In this document: one piece after another, positions 33,690 to 46,216 of the stretch
Layout: each line of letters begins with the position of its first letter
How positions within the stretch are numbered: the first letter of the stretch is position 1
Assembly: GCA_037043015.1 (NCBI GenBank)
Contig: CM073326.1
Location: 17,554,345-17,618,344, forward strand
Reading direction: 5' to 3'
From: Bryum argenteum
Taxonomy: Eukaryota > Streptophyta > Bryopsida > Bryales > Bryaceae
DNA length: 64,000 bases
Program-made: the position numbers and the translations under genes
The notes under the pieces: generated by a model
Database searches by the model: none
Told to the model about the DNA's origin: nothing
The model's input: only the letters and a program-made list of their open reading frames with translations

Positions 33690-34618
33690 AAACCCTAAAT
33701 TACCAAGGCCTCCGATTAGGAGATTTGCAATTTCGGGCAGCCTAAATGAAGATCTTAAAAGTAATATTTTTGCCTAAGATTTTTACTCAATGTTCCCTCT
33801 ACCACAAGGTGTATGTGGGAAAATTTTCAAATTCAAACTCCACCTTTGGAGTTTGTAAACGCAAATTTTAGTTCTCAGCCTTGGGGCGGGCAGAAAAAAA
33901 CTTTTTATTTTTAGATTATTATTCTTTAAATCTTTCTTTGATTGATTTTGTACTTAGGTTTCCAAGTGACCCAAGTTGAAACTTTTACCAATCCTACAAG
34001 GGCACCCTTCAAAAATTACAAGAGCTAGATTCAAAGTTTTCTATGATATTACAATGTTTTCTTTCAAAATTTGCCGAAATTTGGGATTTTGGAATTTTTT
34101 GAAGTTCTTTTGTCTTGAAATTCAAAAACTCAAGAAGGTACATAGTTGTCGTTCATTTTTATTTTGAACCATATACAATAAACGTGGTGCATGTTTTACC
34201 AGATCCTTGATTTCTACCTTCTCTTAGTAAATAAATTGCATGAAGGTTCAAAAAGCTAAATGAGTGTCTAAAATTTTGCATGGGCATGCTCAACTTAGTT
34301 ATATACATGGCAAAAAATATAAACTAGATGTTTGAGGTAATAAGCACCACGTATTCCTTTGCACAAAGTGGACTATGTTTGCTAAAAAAAAGATTGCATC
34401 GACTTTGAATGTTACGATCTTACAGCTGGCAAAGATTCAACGGTGGAAATTTCAGCTACTACCTTAAATGGTAGTTCTCTTCAAGACCATACTCTTCAAG
34501 TGAAAGTTTCAAAAAAGTGTAAAAAATATTCTCATACTCCAAAGTTTACAAGGTGGTATGAAATTGCAATTTTGGAGTTTGGAGTTCACAAAACACCATG
34601 GTCATTTAGGGGTTGAGT
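33690..34618 (-). mobile_element. family B element, reverse orientation
   Basis: The right end CATTTAGGGGTTGAG is the reversed CCCCTAAATG terminus. The left side (TTCGGGCAGCCTAAATGAAG, ACCACAAGGTGTATG, CTTGGGGCGGGCAGAAA) matches the 3' part of the 58990-60116 element reversed. Both TTAA tetramers are decayed. Confidence 0.6.
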
Positions 34619-34629
34619 TGTAAAGTTAG

Positions 34630-35244
34630 TTAACCCCTAAATGGTTTGACTCATTTGTAGTAAAATGAACACATCCTCAAAAGCATTGTCATAGGTGGAG
34701 GTAAAAGTGTGTTATCCAAATCTCAACCGTACAATCTTGTCGTAGACATATTGAACATCATGTGGGTCAAATTTTGAGTCATGAGGCTTCATAGATTGCG
34801 AGATCATAATGTATTAATACTCAAAAATGATCACATAATTTCATCATTTTCACTTTAAAGTGAAAATGCTACCATTAGACTTATTGCAATGAAAAAATCA
34901 CCGATTAGAATGTTGTTCACCTTCATCTCAGTAGCATCCTTGAACAAAAAAAAACCATGAGAAAAATTTCTTTGTGCAAATAATGGCCCTGCAATGGTGA
35001 AAACTGCCCTAAATTTTACAAAGGAAAAAATGTCTAAAACTAGGCTGCTGTCACTGAAATGCATGCCATTAATTCATACTTCATTGTATGGGTCTGAGAT
35101 TTTTATGACATAAACTAGACTTGATTTGGGACCCAGCCCAAGTGATTTCGTCCAAAACGGAGTCCGGATGAAGAAGTTATGGCTCTCCAAAGTTTCTGTC
35201 ATCCAAAATGTCGTTTTTCGACATTCGGCCCGCTTAAGGGTTAA
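34630..35244 (+). mobile_element. internally deleted family A element, 615 bp
   Basis: It begins TTAA-CCCCTAAATGG and ends TGTCGTTTTTCGACATTCGG, CCCGCTTAAGGG, TTAA. The body keeps the left portion (TCTCAACCGTACAATCTTGT, TTCACCTTCATCTCA) and the right portion (ACTTGATTTGGGACCC, GAAGAAGTTATGGC) of family A but lacks about 365 bp between them, joining within AAACTAGGCTGCTGTCACTG. Confidence 0.8.
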
Positions 35245-37643
35245 ATGTGGAGGGAAATAAATGTGAAAATAAAATAATTTATATCTTTTTGATCCTCCGC
35301 CCAATACATATTATTCATAAGATGTCTACGTGTTTTTATAAATTTAGATTAGAAGAAATTTAATTTCACTTTCTCTATCTCTAAAAAGAATCTAAATTTG
35401 GTTTAAACTTGTATCTCACAAAGAATCCAATATTTTATAAAATGAGTAATCCAGACCATATTCAACATATTATTGAATAACTATAGACCACTAAAAGATA
35501 GATAAGGAGAGTTAGGGGTTATCTCTTATGCAAAGTATCATATCAAAAAATTGAACCCTAAATAATTTTTATTTTAAGAGAGATGAAAAAAATTAAAAAA
35601 ATTAAAAATGATATTTTCTTATTCTTATTCTTTCTCTTGAAACTATTGCTTTCTTAACTATTTTCCACATAGCTTGAAGAATTGTGAAACCCTCTTTCTA
35701 TCATACATCTATTTTAAGTTGTGTGTGGAATTTCCTAGCCTATGCATTAGTGAATGCCTCGAACTTTTAGATTTACCCCTAAAGGCCCAGGGGAATACTG
35801 ACCTTTAACTTCCTTTAAAATAAGCAAGTCACTTTGTGAATTTTCAAGTTTCTTCGAATACAAAATGTAAAATTGTAATCTTTAGATGTTGTAGGGTCTT
35901 AAGCTTTGAAGGTCCACGACAAACTTCAATTTTTTTTTTTCACCGCAAGGATTGTGAGATTTGTGCATTTAATGAATATTCAGTGTTGTGAAAAAATTCA
36001 GACAATGGACTTTGAGCAAGCACTACAATTGCATATCATGCCCAGATGGCAAAAAAATTCAAACTTTATAAGTACATAGGGTCACCTACCACTTCACAAA
36101 ATTTTATAATCATGAGTACTATGCGCAAGCATTTTTGTAGCTTGTAATCACTAGGGGTACTCACAGAGTTGCAACTTTGGGAGAAAGAATAAATATATAC
36201 AAGGAGTTAGGCAACCTCAAAGTAATCACTCCTTCACTAGGGTTGACTTGTTAAAAGGAGAAAACTATGTGAGAGTCATAAACTCATAATAGAGGATAAC
36301 CATTTTCCATCTTAGATTTGGAATCACTTCTTTTACTATAGGAGTCTCACCATAGTGAGGATCGATTAAGTAAATACCGGTTGGACCCTTCAACCTTTTG
36401 TACCCTTGCAAAAATATTCAAAGTGGGCACATCAAATTGGTGCCCACCGCATTCTAAATATATAATTTGATTAGGCAATGCAAATTGCCTAAGAATAAAA
36501 TCTTGCTATGTTTCTGTTTGGAGGCTTGTAGAAAAAACACATGTAAAGCCAAATGCAAATATGTGAATCACATAAGAAACTAGACTCCCAAAATTTCTCA
36601 AATGAATCTCTTTATTAAAATAGTATATTTTTTACCTTGAAATACTTTACAAAATTTTGGGGTGATTTTTAAAGAATATGCTAAACTAAGTATATAGAAA
36701 CTAATTACTACATTATGTAAAATTGTCAAGGATCCAAGATTTATATATAAGGAGAATTTTTTTGTTATCAACCCATCAACGCACTTTTGCTATGCAATTG
36801 TGCTTTAGGAGTTGTAGCCAAATTACAAAAAGTAATGTTCTCAAAGTTTACATTTGCTCTCACCTATACCAAGACAAACTTGGGCTTGCTTGATAGTGCC
36901 AAAAAGCTCTTGATGCCCTTTATGGAAGAGAAAGAATGATCAAAGAAGATATTTCCCCTCATGAGTTGCAAAATTCCAAACACCATATTTTCATTGCTTG
37001 AAAGTTTAAGAAACGAAGTATTCATTCCTTTTTAATTATATTGTTATACCCATTTCCCTATCAATCAAATTCGAAGTGAGATGCAACAATTTTGAACAAA
37101 GAGATTACACAAACTTGACAACCCAAGAATTGTTAAAACACAATAATTTCAAAATGGTAATAATATCAATGTAACAACCGGTCAAGTTCAACTTCAACCA
37201 TACCAGTGACATCATGGTCATATCAACATGATGTGCAATCATTTCACTAAACCCTAGAAACCCTAAAGACACAATCAAAATCAATATCTCAATATCAACC
37301 ATTCAAGTGACATCATAGCACTATGAACATAATTTGCAATCATTGCACTTCTCAACCCTCAACCCTAAATATCCCAAAGCCATTGAGTTCGTACAAAGTT
37401 TTAGGGTTTTATGGAATACATGCGAAAATCACACCGAAGATCAATTCTACTTATAAGTCACCATCATCCTCATTCAAACATCACATCATACAATCACCGT
37501 ACAGTAGAGTGTTCCATAGTACTCACTACTAACGTTATAGGATGTCACTTTAAAGCACCATTTCAGAAACACCTATATTTTCAACTTCAAAAATTCATAA
37601 CTCATTATAGAAGTGCCCAAAAATTATCAATCCACTTGCTCTA
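35245..37643. other. AT-rich gene-free DNA
   Basis: No gene, array or complete element could be supported. One TTACCCCTAAAGGCCC motif at about 35775 resembles an orphan TTAA-element end. Confidence 0.5.
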
Positions 37644-38076
37644 CCGTAACACCATAGCTGGTTCGTTCTCTGCCGAACGAATAATTATTTTTTTTGAAAA
37701 AATAAGGTTCGTTTCTTGCAAATCGAATTTTTAAAAATTCGTCTCTATATTTATAGAGAAAACAAATTCAGGGCAGAGAAGGGGGTTTATTTGTGGATGG
37801 AGCTTCATAATGACAAGACTAAGCAAGACTTGAAATCAGTAGATTTGGCAGGTACATCAGCGGGGGCGGCGCATAGTTTCGTCATTTACCCATTTTTGGA
37901 GGGCGGCAGAATAAGTCCACAATTCTTCTAGAATCATTATACTCTATTTTCTCAATTTTTGATTTATATTGAGATTATTTTTCCTGAAATTCGTTCTTGA
38001 AGGCATGGAATTTCCATTTTTTTTTCGTTTGTTATTTTTGGAATTATTTAAGAACGAACCAGCTATGGTGTTACGG
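37644..38076 (+). mobile_element. TA-flanked MITE (family D), copy 2, 433 bp
   Basis: It has the same terminal repeat as the copy at 29809-30244 and lies in the opposite orientation, with TA on both sides. The plus strand carries the matching open frame (37716-37931, 71 codons), with the shared core LWMELHNDKTKQDLKSVDLA. No transposase is present. Confidence 0.88.
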
Positions 38077-38939
38077 TATCTTTCCACTAATTTTCCCCAT
38101 ACACAAAAATGATAACATCCCCATATGCTAAAAATTAAGTCATTATTAAACACCTTACTATAAACTACCTTACTTTGAACTTATCAATAGTCAAACCCCC
38201 ATTCTAACCCAAATTTGGTAAAAAAACATTCGTTCACAACATATTCATCCCTTACAACAAATCAAGATGAAGATATTTTTCCAAGAAAAAAATCATTTGC
38301 TTATTACACCGTTCATAAATTGACAAACTCATCACAATTAAACAAGACATCATGGGTGACATCACGTTTCATCAATTGAAAATTTCACCATGGTTCGTAT
38401 AGTGTTTGTCTCTACTACTGTAAATCAAAGCAAAAGTGGGTTTTAAAACCAATTTCAATGATTTTTTTTGGGGGGGGGTGGGGGTGCCCTAATTAAAGCA
38501 ATCTGAAAATTATCCTCAATTATTGGGTACATTATAAATACATTCCCTCCCCTTTAATTTCCCCCCTGGAGCATTGTCTGAGCATATAGCTCCATACACA
38601 CACAAACGGCAGCAGTTACCATCAATTAATCATGTTAACAGTGAATTTTGGACAGGGGGGGGAGTTAATCAATTCTCCACTGGTGGTTTCTAATCATTTG
38701 AAGGATTTTGAAAAATTAAAACCCCCTTAATTGAAACATCACCCCAAGAATTGGGCTTCTTGCTCAAGCTTCTTTCTTTGGTATTAATTAGGGTTGAGGG
38801 ACCCAGAAACCGAATTTACCAAGTGCCCCTACTGATTTATTGGCCAAGTTAATGATTTTAGAAATATGTGCAAAGCTTCTAGGAAATGCAACCATGCCAT
38901 GAACACCCAAGAATGTTCAAGAAGAGAAACTCCGATCTA
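38077..38939. other. AT-rich gene-free DNA with G-run
   Basis: A GGGGGGGGG-containing tract lies at about 38471-38485 and another G-run at about 38656. No gene or repeat copy is recognisable. Confidence 0.45.
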
Positions 38940-39262
38940 TTTTTTGGCCGGGATGAATAGAGTGTTCGATCTTCGATGTACGCCCGGAGGTCATTACACC
39001 AATGGCGGGACTAATAACCATTCTTAGGGTGAACACTATGCTAGTTCCTACCTAGTCACTAGTGCCTTAGAGAGGTCTGACATGGTATTTCCCTAAAGGG
39101 CTTTGAGGTACCCAAACAACAAGGTACAAGAACCCCTTTATCTTAGTTGGGTGGACTATGGTGGTGAGCATCACACTGGCATGGGGCATAGAACCCCTGA
39201 CCTCCTCATCGGGGGCCATGAGCCCCACCACCAAGTCAAGGCTTGTGGTGCCTTTCGCAATG
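38940..39262 (-). mobile_element. SINE copy, minus orientation
   Basis: Read on the minus strand it has the head GGCACCACAAGCCTTGACTT, an A-box-like TGACTTGGTGG, and GGGGTTCTATGCCCC at the B-box position about 40 bp on. The shared body follows (CACCATAGTCCACCCAACTA) and then the tail with GTGTTCATCC-type sequence. Confidence 0.6.
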
Positions 39263-40145
39263 AGGTACATTATAGCCTCCTATTTCAAATCTCAATGTAC
39301 CCACAAGGTACATTTTACAGTGAGCTATTTTTCGGTACACCAACATAAACTCCCCACTCCGAAAATCCTACACAAGCTCAAGATAATTAAGTAAATTAAA
39401 CTTTAGTGATTTCAATCGATCCAATCCTCTTTGCACATCTTCCAAAATCGACCACTCCCCAACCAAGGAGCTTCCCAATCTCAAATTTGTGTACATATCG
39501 AGAATTTCTGACAAACACATACCATGGGAGCAAAGCCGGACCCCGGTACCGCCGCAAGAATGATAATGGGTGAACATCATAATGGCTCGTGGTTTGAAAA
39601 TTGGTGGGTGAGCCTTTTAGCGTAGAAAAGAGGAGAGGGGAGCATTGTCAAATGCCATCAGCAGAAGACAGAAACAGAAAGAGCTCTGGCAATGTTGCGC
39701 AAGGGTACAAAACCAACAAAGCCCGCGCGAGGGGCTGGGGGAGCAGGCGACTGATGGAGCACTGCAGTGCAGTGCTGTGCAGCAGCGAGAGGGAGGGAGG
39801 GGGAAAATTGATTTGCACTTCAACATATGAAAGGGAGGGGGGCGGGCGGGGCTTTAACACACCTCGAGGTGGGAAGTGTGTGTCTGTCCGTCTCAGTGTC
39901 TGCTCTGCCCTCCATTGCCCTGCCACTTTTCTAATCGAAAGTCAGGTGGTGTATGGATTTGTTTGTTGTTGATGTGTTAGGTTACCAAGTCCCGCGCGCG
40001 CCGGGGCAGGCACCCTCCCCCTTCCCCGATAAAACAAGAGATTTTTCTCTATCATTGAGCCCATTGTATGTATGGCACATGCCACTTCCTTCCCACTCCT
40101 ACAATTGTAGATTCATACTGCATTTGTTGCTAGAGTTTTCTTCAC
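39263..40145. other. gene-free DNA with a GC-rich island at 39600-40020
   Basis: The GC-rich part contains GCAGTGCAGTGCTGTGCAGC, GGGAGGGAGG and CCGCGCGCGCCGGGG. It looks promoter-like or low-complexity, but no attached gene is visible on either strand. Confidence 0.35.
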
Positions 40146-40425
40146 TACCATAGTCCACCCAACTATGGTTGGGGCGTCCTTGGACCTTGTTGTATGGGTA
40201 CCTTAAAGTCCTCTTGGGGGGATACTATGTCAAGTATCTTCAACACACTAGTAACTAGGCTAGAAACTAGCGTAGTTATAGTGTCCACCATCGAAAGAGG
40301 AAGTAGTATTGCCACAATTTTCCCTTTTCCGGTGGGCATCAGGTTTTTAGCATTACGAACAGACACTTCATTCACGCCAGCCCTTAGAAAGGGACCGGAG
40401 TTTCTATCTATCTAGAAGGTTCTTC
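40146..40425 (+). mobile_element. 5'-truncated SINE copy
   Basis: It starts within the shared body at CACCATAGTCCACCCAACTA, lacking the head. It continues through TTGGACCTTGTTGTATGGG, GGGGGATACTATGTCAAGTA and CTTCATTCACGCC. 5' truncation is common in retrotransposed copies. Confidence 0.6.
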
Positions 40426-40949
40426 ATTGTATCTGGCAAGAGAATTTGCGCTGGCAACATCTTTGTAGTGACGCCCCCACCCCCCCTTGCATCAACCTAT
40501 GCATGAAGTTACCATCACTATAGTGGGTGTGAAGATTCAAACAAGGATTTTACTCCTATTACCTTAGCTTCAATGAGATGGAGCTAAATGATTGTATTGA
40601 GAAGAGTCACTAGTGCACATGTGGTTTGAGTAGAGCAAACTTGGGTCTTTAAAGCCACTTTGGATTTTCTAGAACAACATATCCACTAGTGGCTCTTCTC
40701 AAATTTGATTGGAAGATCTTGTACCGCAACTTGAGTGTTTGTGCTTCTATGAATTTTGTATGTTAACTTTTTGAAAAAGTATGATTTTGAAGACGTATGT
40801 TTCTAAACCATGAACATTAGAGCATGATAAGGCTTTCAGAACGTAATATCTTTTGTTTGAGATCTTTGCAACAACAAAGTCAACCTTTGTGTTTTGCACT
40901 TCAAGAAGAAGAAGAACTTCAAGAAATGAAGAACTGCAAACTTATCTTG

Positions 40950-41312
40950 AGGCCGTTGTGAATAGAGTGTTTATTTGACCTTATCATTGGATGTTTCTCT
41001 AGAGGTCAAAATGCTAGTGGTGTGACCACCAACCACTTTTGGGGTGAACAAATATAAGAACACCAATCTCCTTAACTCGGGTTAGCATGAATATGGGGTT
41101 GAACACTATGCTAAAATCTGCCTCATTACTAATGCATAAGACTAAACCGACATAAAATTCCTTGAGAGAACTCTGAAAGGTGCCCATACAACAAGGTTCA
41201 AAAACCCCTCGATGTAATGGTGAGCACCACGCAGGCATGGGAAATGGAATCCAAAACCTCCTCATTGGCGGGGCCACGAGCCCTAAGAACCAAGCCAAAA
41301 CTTGCGGGACCT
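40950..41312 (-). mobile_element. diverged SINE copy, minus orientation
   Basis: AATAGAGTGTTTATTTGACC, GAACACTATGCTA, GTGAGCACCACGCAGGCATG and CCTCCTCATTGGCGGGG follow the order of the family on the minus strand. The CACCATAGTCCACCC part is deleted. Confidence 0.55.
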
Positions 41313-42295
41313 TTTTTTCAAAGTCGCTACTTGAAACAAAACTGTGGTCGTGGCCAAGTACGTCCACAAATGGCGGTTATAAAACCAGCAAGCAAGCCGT
41401 AACCCATTAGATTTCCATCCCATACCGAACAATAGAGATGTTAGATTTTTTTTGAATAGTAGACATGCACGGCCACCCTGTTCATTTGATCTTGAAGGCA
41501 AAGGAAGGAAAGAATTTGGGGGGTTATGGTACATGAGCTAGCGCATGCACCATAACTTACAGTGGCTGCATGAAAGTGGAAAGGGACACATGATTTGGAT
41601 GTGGAACTATTTCAAATGAAAGGAGAGCTTTGTTGCATGATGAATTTGTTGAAGCCAGGTTGTATGCTACTTATTGCAATGGCAAAAGTAGTGGGTCCTT
41701 TTTTGTTCTTTCAAACAAAAAAATGGGGTTTGCTTCCATTTCAAATATTCCTACTTTTGTGCACCTTGGAAATAGCGTAGGTTTTTTCCAAAATAGTAAT
41801 CTTGATGATTTTGAAGAAAGTCATTGAATAGCACACCAAACTTTATTGTGCTAAGATATGTGTTAAGATATTGATGGGTGAACTTTTTTGGATGAAGTTG
41901 GTTTTTAGGATTCTAAAGTTGTACGCAACCACTAAAGGAGAATTTCATAAACAGACTAATTGGGGAGTCGGAGTGAATGAGGGCAATTGAGTTCATTATA
42001 ACTTTTTTCCATGTGTCTATATATAGATGCTCAAGATGAATTTGGCAAAATTTTGAGTGACAATATGCCATAACTAAATTGGAATATTGAAGCCTCGTAT
42101 TCATATTGCCCGAGTTCACATTTTATGGTTAGTTTTCATTAAAATACGACACCCTAAAAGTGGAATCTTAGCAAAATATTTTTCGTTTTAAAAAGAAGAA
42201 GAAGATAAACTCCAACCTATTTAGAGGTTGAATAGAGTGTTCGTTCTACCTATCCTTGGATGTATACTTGGAGGTCATATTCCATTTCAACATAG
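41313..42295. other. gene-free DNA with a SINE tail fragment
   Basis: A fragment at about 42213-42290 (TTTAGAGGTTGAATAGAGTG, TATCCTTGGATGTA) is the SINE tail on the minus strand without head or body. The rest holds only short, unrecognised frames. Confidence 0.45.
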
Positions 42296-42646
42296 TTAAC
42301 CCCTAATTTTCCTTTGCAAGTGTACAATAGGTGGTATGTATACTCATACCACATATGCACTTAGTGATTATCAAATCAATACATAATAGGAAACTGCTAG
42401 CAACATCCCAAACTAACATTCAAAATCCCAAGTATGTATAAATCCTTTTTCATAGTAGAAAATCAAGAGTTCAATAAGACTTGGAACTATGACCATAATA
42501 TACATTCGTTAAGTAGGGTAAAGAGAGATATTTCATAAAAAATCCAACTATGAATATGATTCAGATGAGAAGAAAATTGTGCACCATTTTTGGATTTCAA
42601 AATATCAAAAGGGAGTAATTAGTCCTCCTCGATGCTTTAGGGTTAA
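42296..42646 (+). mobile_element. candidate TTAA-flanked element, 351 bp
   Basis: TTAA-CCCCTAATTTTCC at the left and GCTTTAGGG-TTAA at the right give the outline of a TTAA element. The interior does not match the other families by eye, so the pairing of ends is an inference. Confidence 0.4.
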
Positions 42647-43669
42647 GCTTTCTTATGACAACATAAGCATGCTATGACATAACTAATCTTTCAAATCATT
42701 ACTAATAACAAATAAAGTACACACACAATTCCACAAAATTAGCCTACAAGCTTGGCTACAAGGAAACATCCAGTATGCTAAAATCCCAAATGCCAACACA
42801 CATATGTGAAAGACGGTGACCCATTTGGCGCGACCCAATTCGTTGAAGTTGACCGTCTGCTTAAGGGATCTGCCAAAATTAATTACGGGTCAGCCAAAGG
42901 ACGGAACTGTGGGTTTTCAGCACACTTGACAAAACCCCAATTGTACAGAAAGTTCAAATTTTCAAATTTCTGGTAACACAAACTCTCATCAAATCAAACA
43001 TTTACTTTCACGGTATCATGATCGATTGACCAGACACAAAAAAACAACACATTAATATGAAAAATACTACCAAGTAGTTTCCCGTTTGAACGAACGCTCG
43101 CCCGTGATCATTCCGGTGTCAATATCAACATCCCCCCTTCCCATGCGGGCGGGGAGGGATTTGAATTTTCCAAGTGGACGCGACAGGGGGGCCAACGTCA
43201 ATCCAGCTATTCTTTTTGTCAGTCGAGAAATGTCGACTATGATCGTACATTCAAACGTTTTTTTTTTTTTTTTCGATTTCAAAATTTTTTTTTTTTTTTT
43301 TCCGGGTGTTTTTGAAATTGCGACGATAAGACTTTTTACTGGCATGGGTTGGGAGTTCCCCCAAATATTTTGTTGTTGTTGTCCACTACGCTCCAAAATG
43401 CTATTCTGTTATGTAGCTCATTAAAACTGGTATACCTGCCCTGCCTGTGTTTCTGGCTGCTGAATCAAACAAAATAAAAGATCTCTTCCCGTATTGCCAC
43501 TCCACTTCTGCTTTTTCGCAGTCTTGAACCCACTTTACCCATCAAAGATTTTGTTCGTACCCTAATTTTTAAATTTTGGTGGGATATACTAGTTTTTGAA
43601 TGGGGATTATTATTATGAGTGAGAGCAAGTACTAGTTTAAAAAAAACATGAGCATTGTGCTAGATGAGG

Positions 43670-43698
43670 TTAACCCCTAATATTCTTCGGGGTGACGT

Positions 43699-43742
<44 letters not shown>

Positions 43743-44401
43743 GGGGGGATCACCATTTAGCTATCATTGGTGAATGTACTTAGTCTTGTGCTTACCTAAC
43801 TAATGAGATTATATACTTCTCAACATCATTTGGGTGGCATCTGATGTTCATCAATGTACTAATATTGTGTTAGTGTACATGAAAATTATGTAATTATGAC
43901 GATCTTGGGGAGGTAGTTTATGTGATGATGCTTTGAGCATCATAATCGTGTTCATCTTGCACTTACCTAACCACTACAATAATATACTTTCTACCATTTT
44001 CATCATCGGTGTACCAATATTTCATTGTTCTACACCATAAAATGTGGTGACGATGTTCTTAGGAGGTAGTTTAGGTAGTTATGTTTTTAAGTATCATATT
44101 GTAGTGTGATAAACTTTTTTGTTTGTTTTGTTTCTCATCGTTGTTCTTCAATCCCAAAAGATCGTCATTGAGGGTTCTCGAAAGGAATAAAATTCAGCCA
44201 ACTTTGACCATTACAATCTCACAAATGAAGAAGAATCAACGGTTCAAATTTTCATAGTAAATTAGAAGGTCACGTTAACTTTGAGATTGTACAGTCGGAG
44301 CTTTTAAATAATACTTAGAATAAGCTTTTTTGATCCTAAAGTAGAAGAAGATCATTGTTGAGAATTTAGGCAATTTTGCAACACGAATCTCTAGGGGTTA
44401 A
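43670..44401 (+). mobile_element. TTAA-flanked element (family E), 732 bp, with a 41-T run
   Basis: It begins TTAA-CCCCTAATATTC and ends CTCTAGGGG-TTAA. Its right part shares the family E core (CAGCCAACTTTGACCATTAC, CAACGGTTCAAATTT, GCAATTTTGCAAC-like) with the 250-bp members. An inserted middle section contains an uninterrupted T run of about 41 bases (43701-43741) followed by G7. Confidence 0.65.
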
Positions 44402-44955
44402 TCTAGTTCAAATTTCCTTAGTTGTGATTCTCTTAGTAACAATTTCTTTTTCAATTCAATGATCCATCTACATACTATCACCCATCACCGACAAACGTTG
44501 TAACTTTCCTTGTAAAAGTTCCGTTGACCAAACCCCCCAAGAAACTCATTTTGATGATATACACTCAATTATTGAGCATGTTAACTTACTCAGATAATTT
44601 TTTACGAGGGAGGTCAAAATTTTGGAACGTTCTTTTTTTCCTGAGCGTGCCCGTGTCACCGATAAGTACAAAATTTGAAAAACCACTAGGCATGAGAGTT
44701 CTGAGATAACAGGGTAGTTGGCTAACAGTACCATGATCGCATGACACAAATCCACAGAGTCCAAGTGAAGCTCCAGAGGGCACAGCTACTGGCTCCCACT
44801 TTCAGGCGGCTAAAAACTTGAAATATAAAAAAGGCGATGGAGAGTGAAGACTCGCACAAAATCTCGGGGGCGGGGGTGCAAGCACCCTCCTTCCCTCCCC
44901 GGCTACGCTAAGTTACCATACAATCCTGCACGCTGCCAGTCCGTCCACATCCGGC
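44402..44955. other. gene-free DNA
   Basis: No gene is visible; a GC-rich patch (about 44865-44905) leads into the tandem repeat that follows. Confidence 0.4.
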
Positions 44956-45490
44956 CTCTCCGTGACGCGCACCCACATTCTCCACCCCCAACAATATTGG
45001 GACTCTCTCGGACCATGCACTTTTGAATTGCGTGGGGGGGGGGGGAGGGAAATTCCGTCCATCCGTCCGTCCGTCCGGCGGTGTCCGTGTCCGTGCCTCA
45101 ATCGCACAATTGGATGTATGTATTTGGGTTCATGTCGGTGACACGCACCCACATTCGCCACCCCCGAAAATATTGTGTCGGTTAGCACTCAAACCATGCA
45201 ATTTAAAGTTACGGTGAAAGTGGATTTTATGGGGGGGAGGAAATTCCGTTTTGTGCCTCAATCGCACAATTGGATGTATGTTTTTGGGTTCATGTCCGTG
45301 ACGCGCACCCACATTCTCCACCCTCGAAAATATTGTGTCGGTTAGCCCCTCTCGGACCATGCAATTTTATAAATTATGTTGAAAAGTGGATTGCGTGAGG
45401 GAGGGAATTTCCGTCCGACGGTGTCCGGGTCCGTGCCTCAATCCCACAATTGGATGTATGTAGTTGGGTTCATAGTCCGTGCGTGCTTTT
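44956..45490. repeat. tandem repeat of about 160-180 bp, three units
   Basis: ACGCGCACCCACATTC recurs at about 44965, 45141 (ACACGC variant) and 45301. Each is followed by CACC..AATATTG, GGACCATGCAATTT, a G-run, GGAAATTCCGT, GTGCCTCAATCGCACAATTG and GATGTATGT. Units contain CCGTCCGT runs. No coding function is apparent. Confidence 0.85.
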
Positions 45491-45815
45491 GGTAACCATA
45501 AATGCATGTCAATATCAGTCAATGTGATGTCAATGTTAAATTGGTGAGGAAGACATATGGGCCAGGCCAAGGGGTAAGGCTTAACTGGTGTACTTGGGAA
45601 TGACAGGGTAGTACCACCTTTGTTGATGAGATTCATCCATATGTGATGAATTTCATCTCTATGGTAGGGGGTGCTTTGACAATTGGGAAGGTCAAACTAT
45701 GTAAATAAAGTTTGGGTGTTGAGTTTTGGAGGTGAGATGAAGGCATTTGTAAATGAAGGCACCTCTTCACCATTTTAAGTTTTCTTTGAACAAATATGTT
45801 ATACGTAATGCATGT

Positions 45816-46216
45816 TTAACCCCTAATAATCCTTGGTGCAAAATTGTCTAGATTACAAGAAATTAGACAAAATTTGAGTTTGTACATTTCAGAGTGAGTA
45901 TCTTCGAGATTTTACAATCAACATTTTTGAGCTTCAATAATTTGAGCGGTTAACCTTAACTTTCTTTAAACACAGAAATGGGTTTTGGAGATTTCCACAG
46001 GAGAAACATTCACCCAACTTTGACCATTACAATCTCACAAATGAAAACGAATTATCCGTTCAAATTTGATACGTAAGTAGTACATCAACTTAACTTTGAG
46101 ATTCTACGATCAACTCTTTCCAATAATACTTGGAGTGAGCTTTATTGGTTCTAAAGTGGAAGAAGGTCAAGTTTAATAATTTAGACAATTTTGCATCAAG
46201 TAAATTTAGAGGTTAA
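45816..46216 (+). mobile_element. TTAA-flanked element (family E), 401 bp
   Basis: It begins TTAA-CCCCTAATAATCCTTG and ends AATTTAGAGG-TTAA. It contains the family core (ACCCAACTTTGACCATTACA, CGTTCAAATTTGATACG) preceded by an extra, partly duplicated left segment. Confidence 0.65.
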
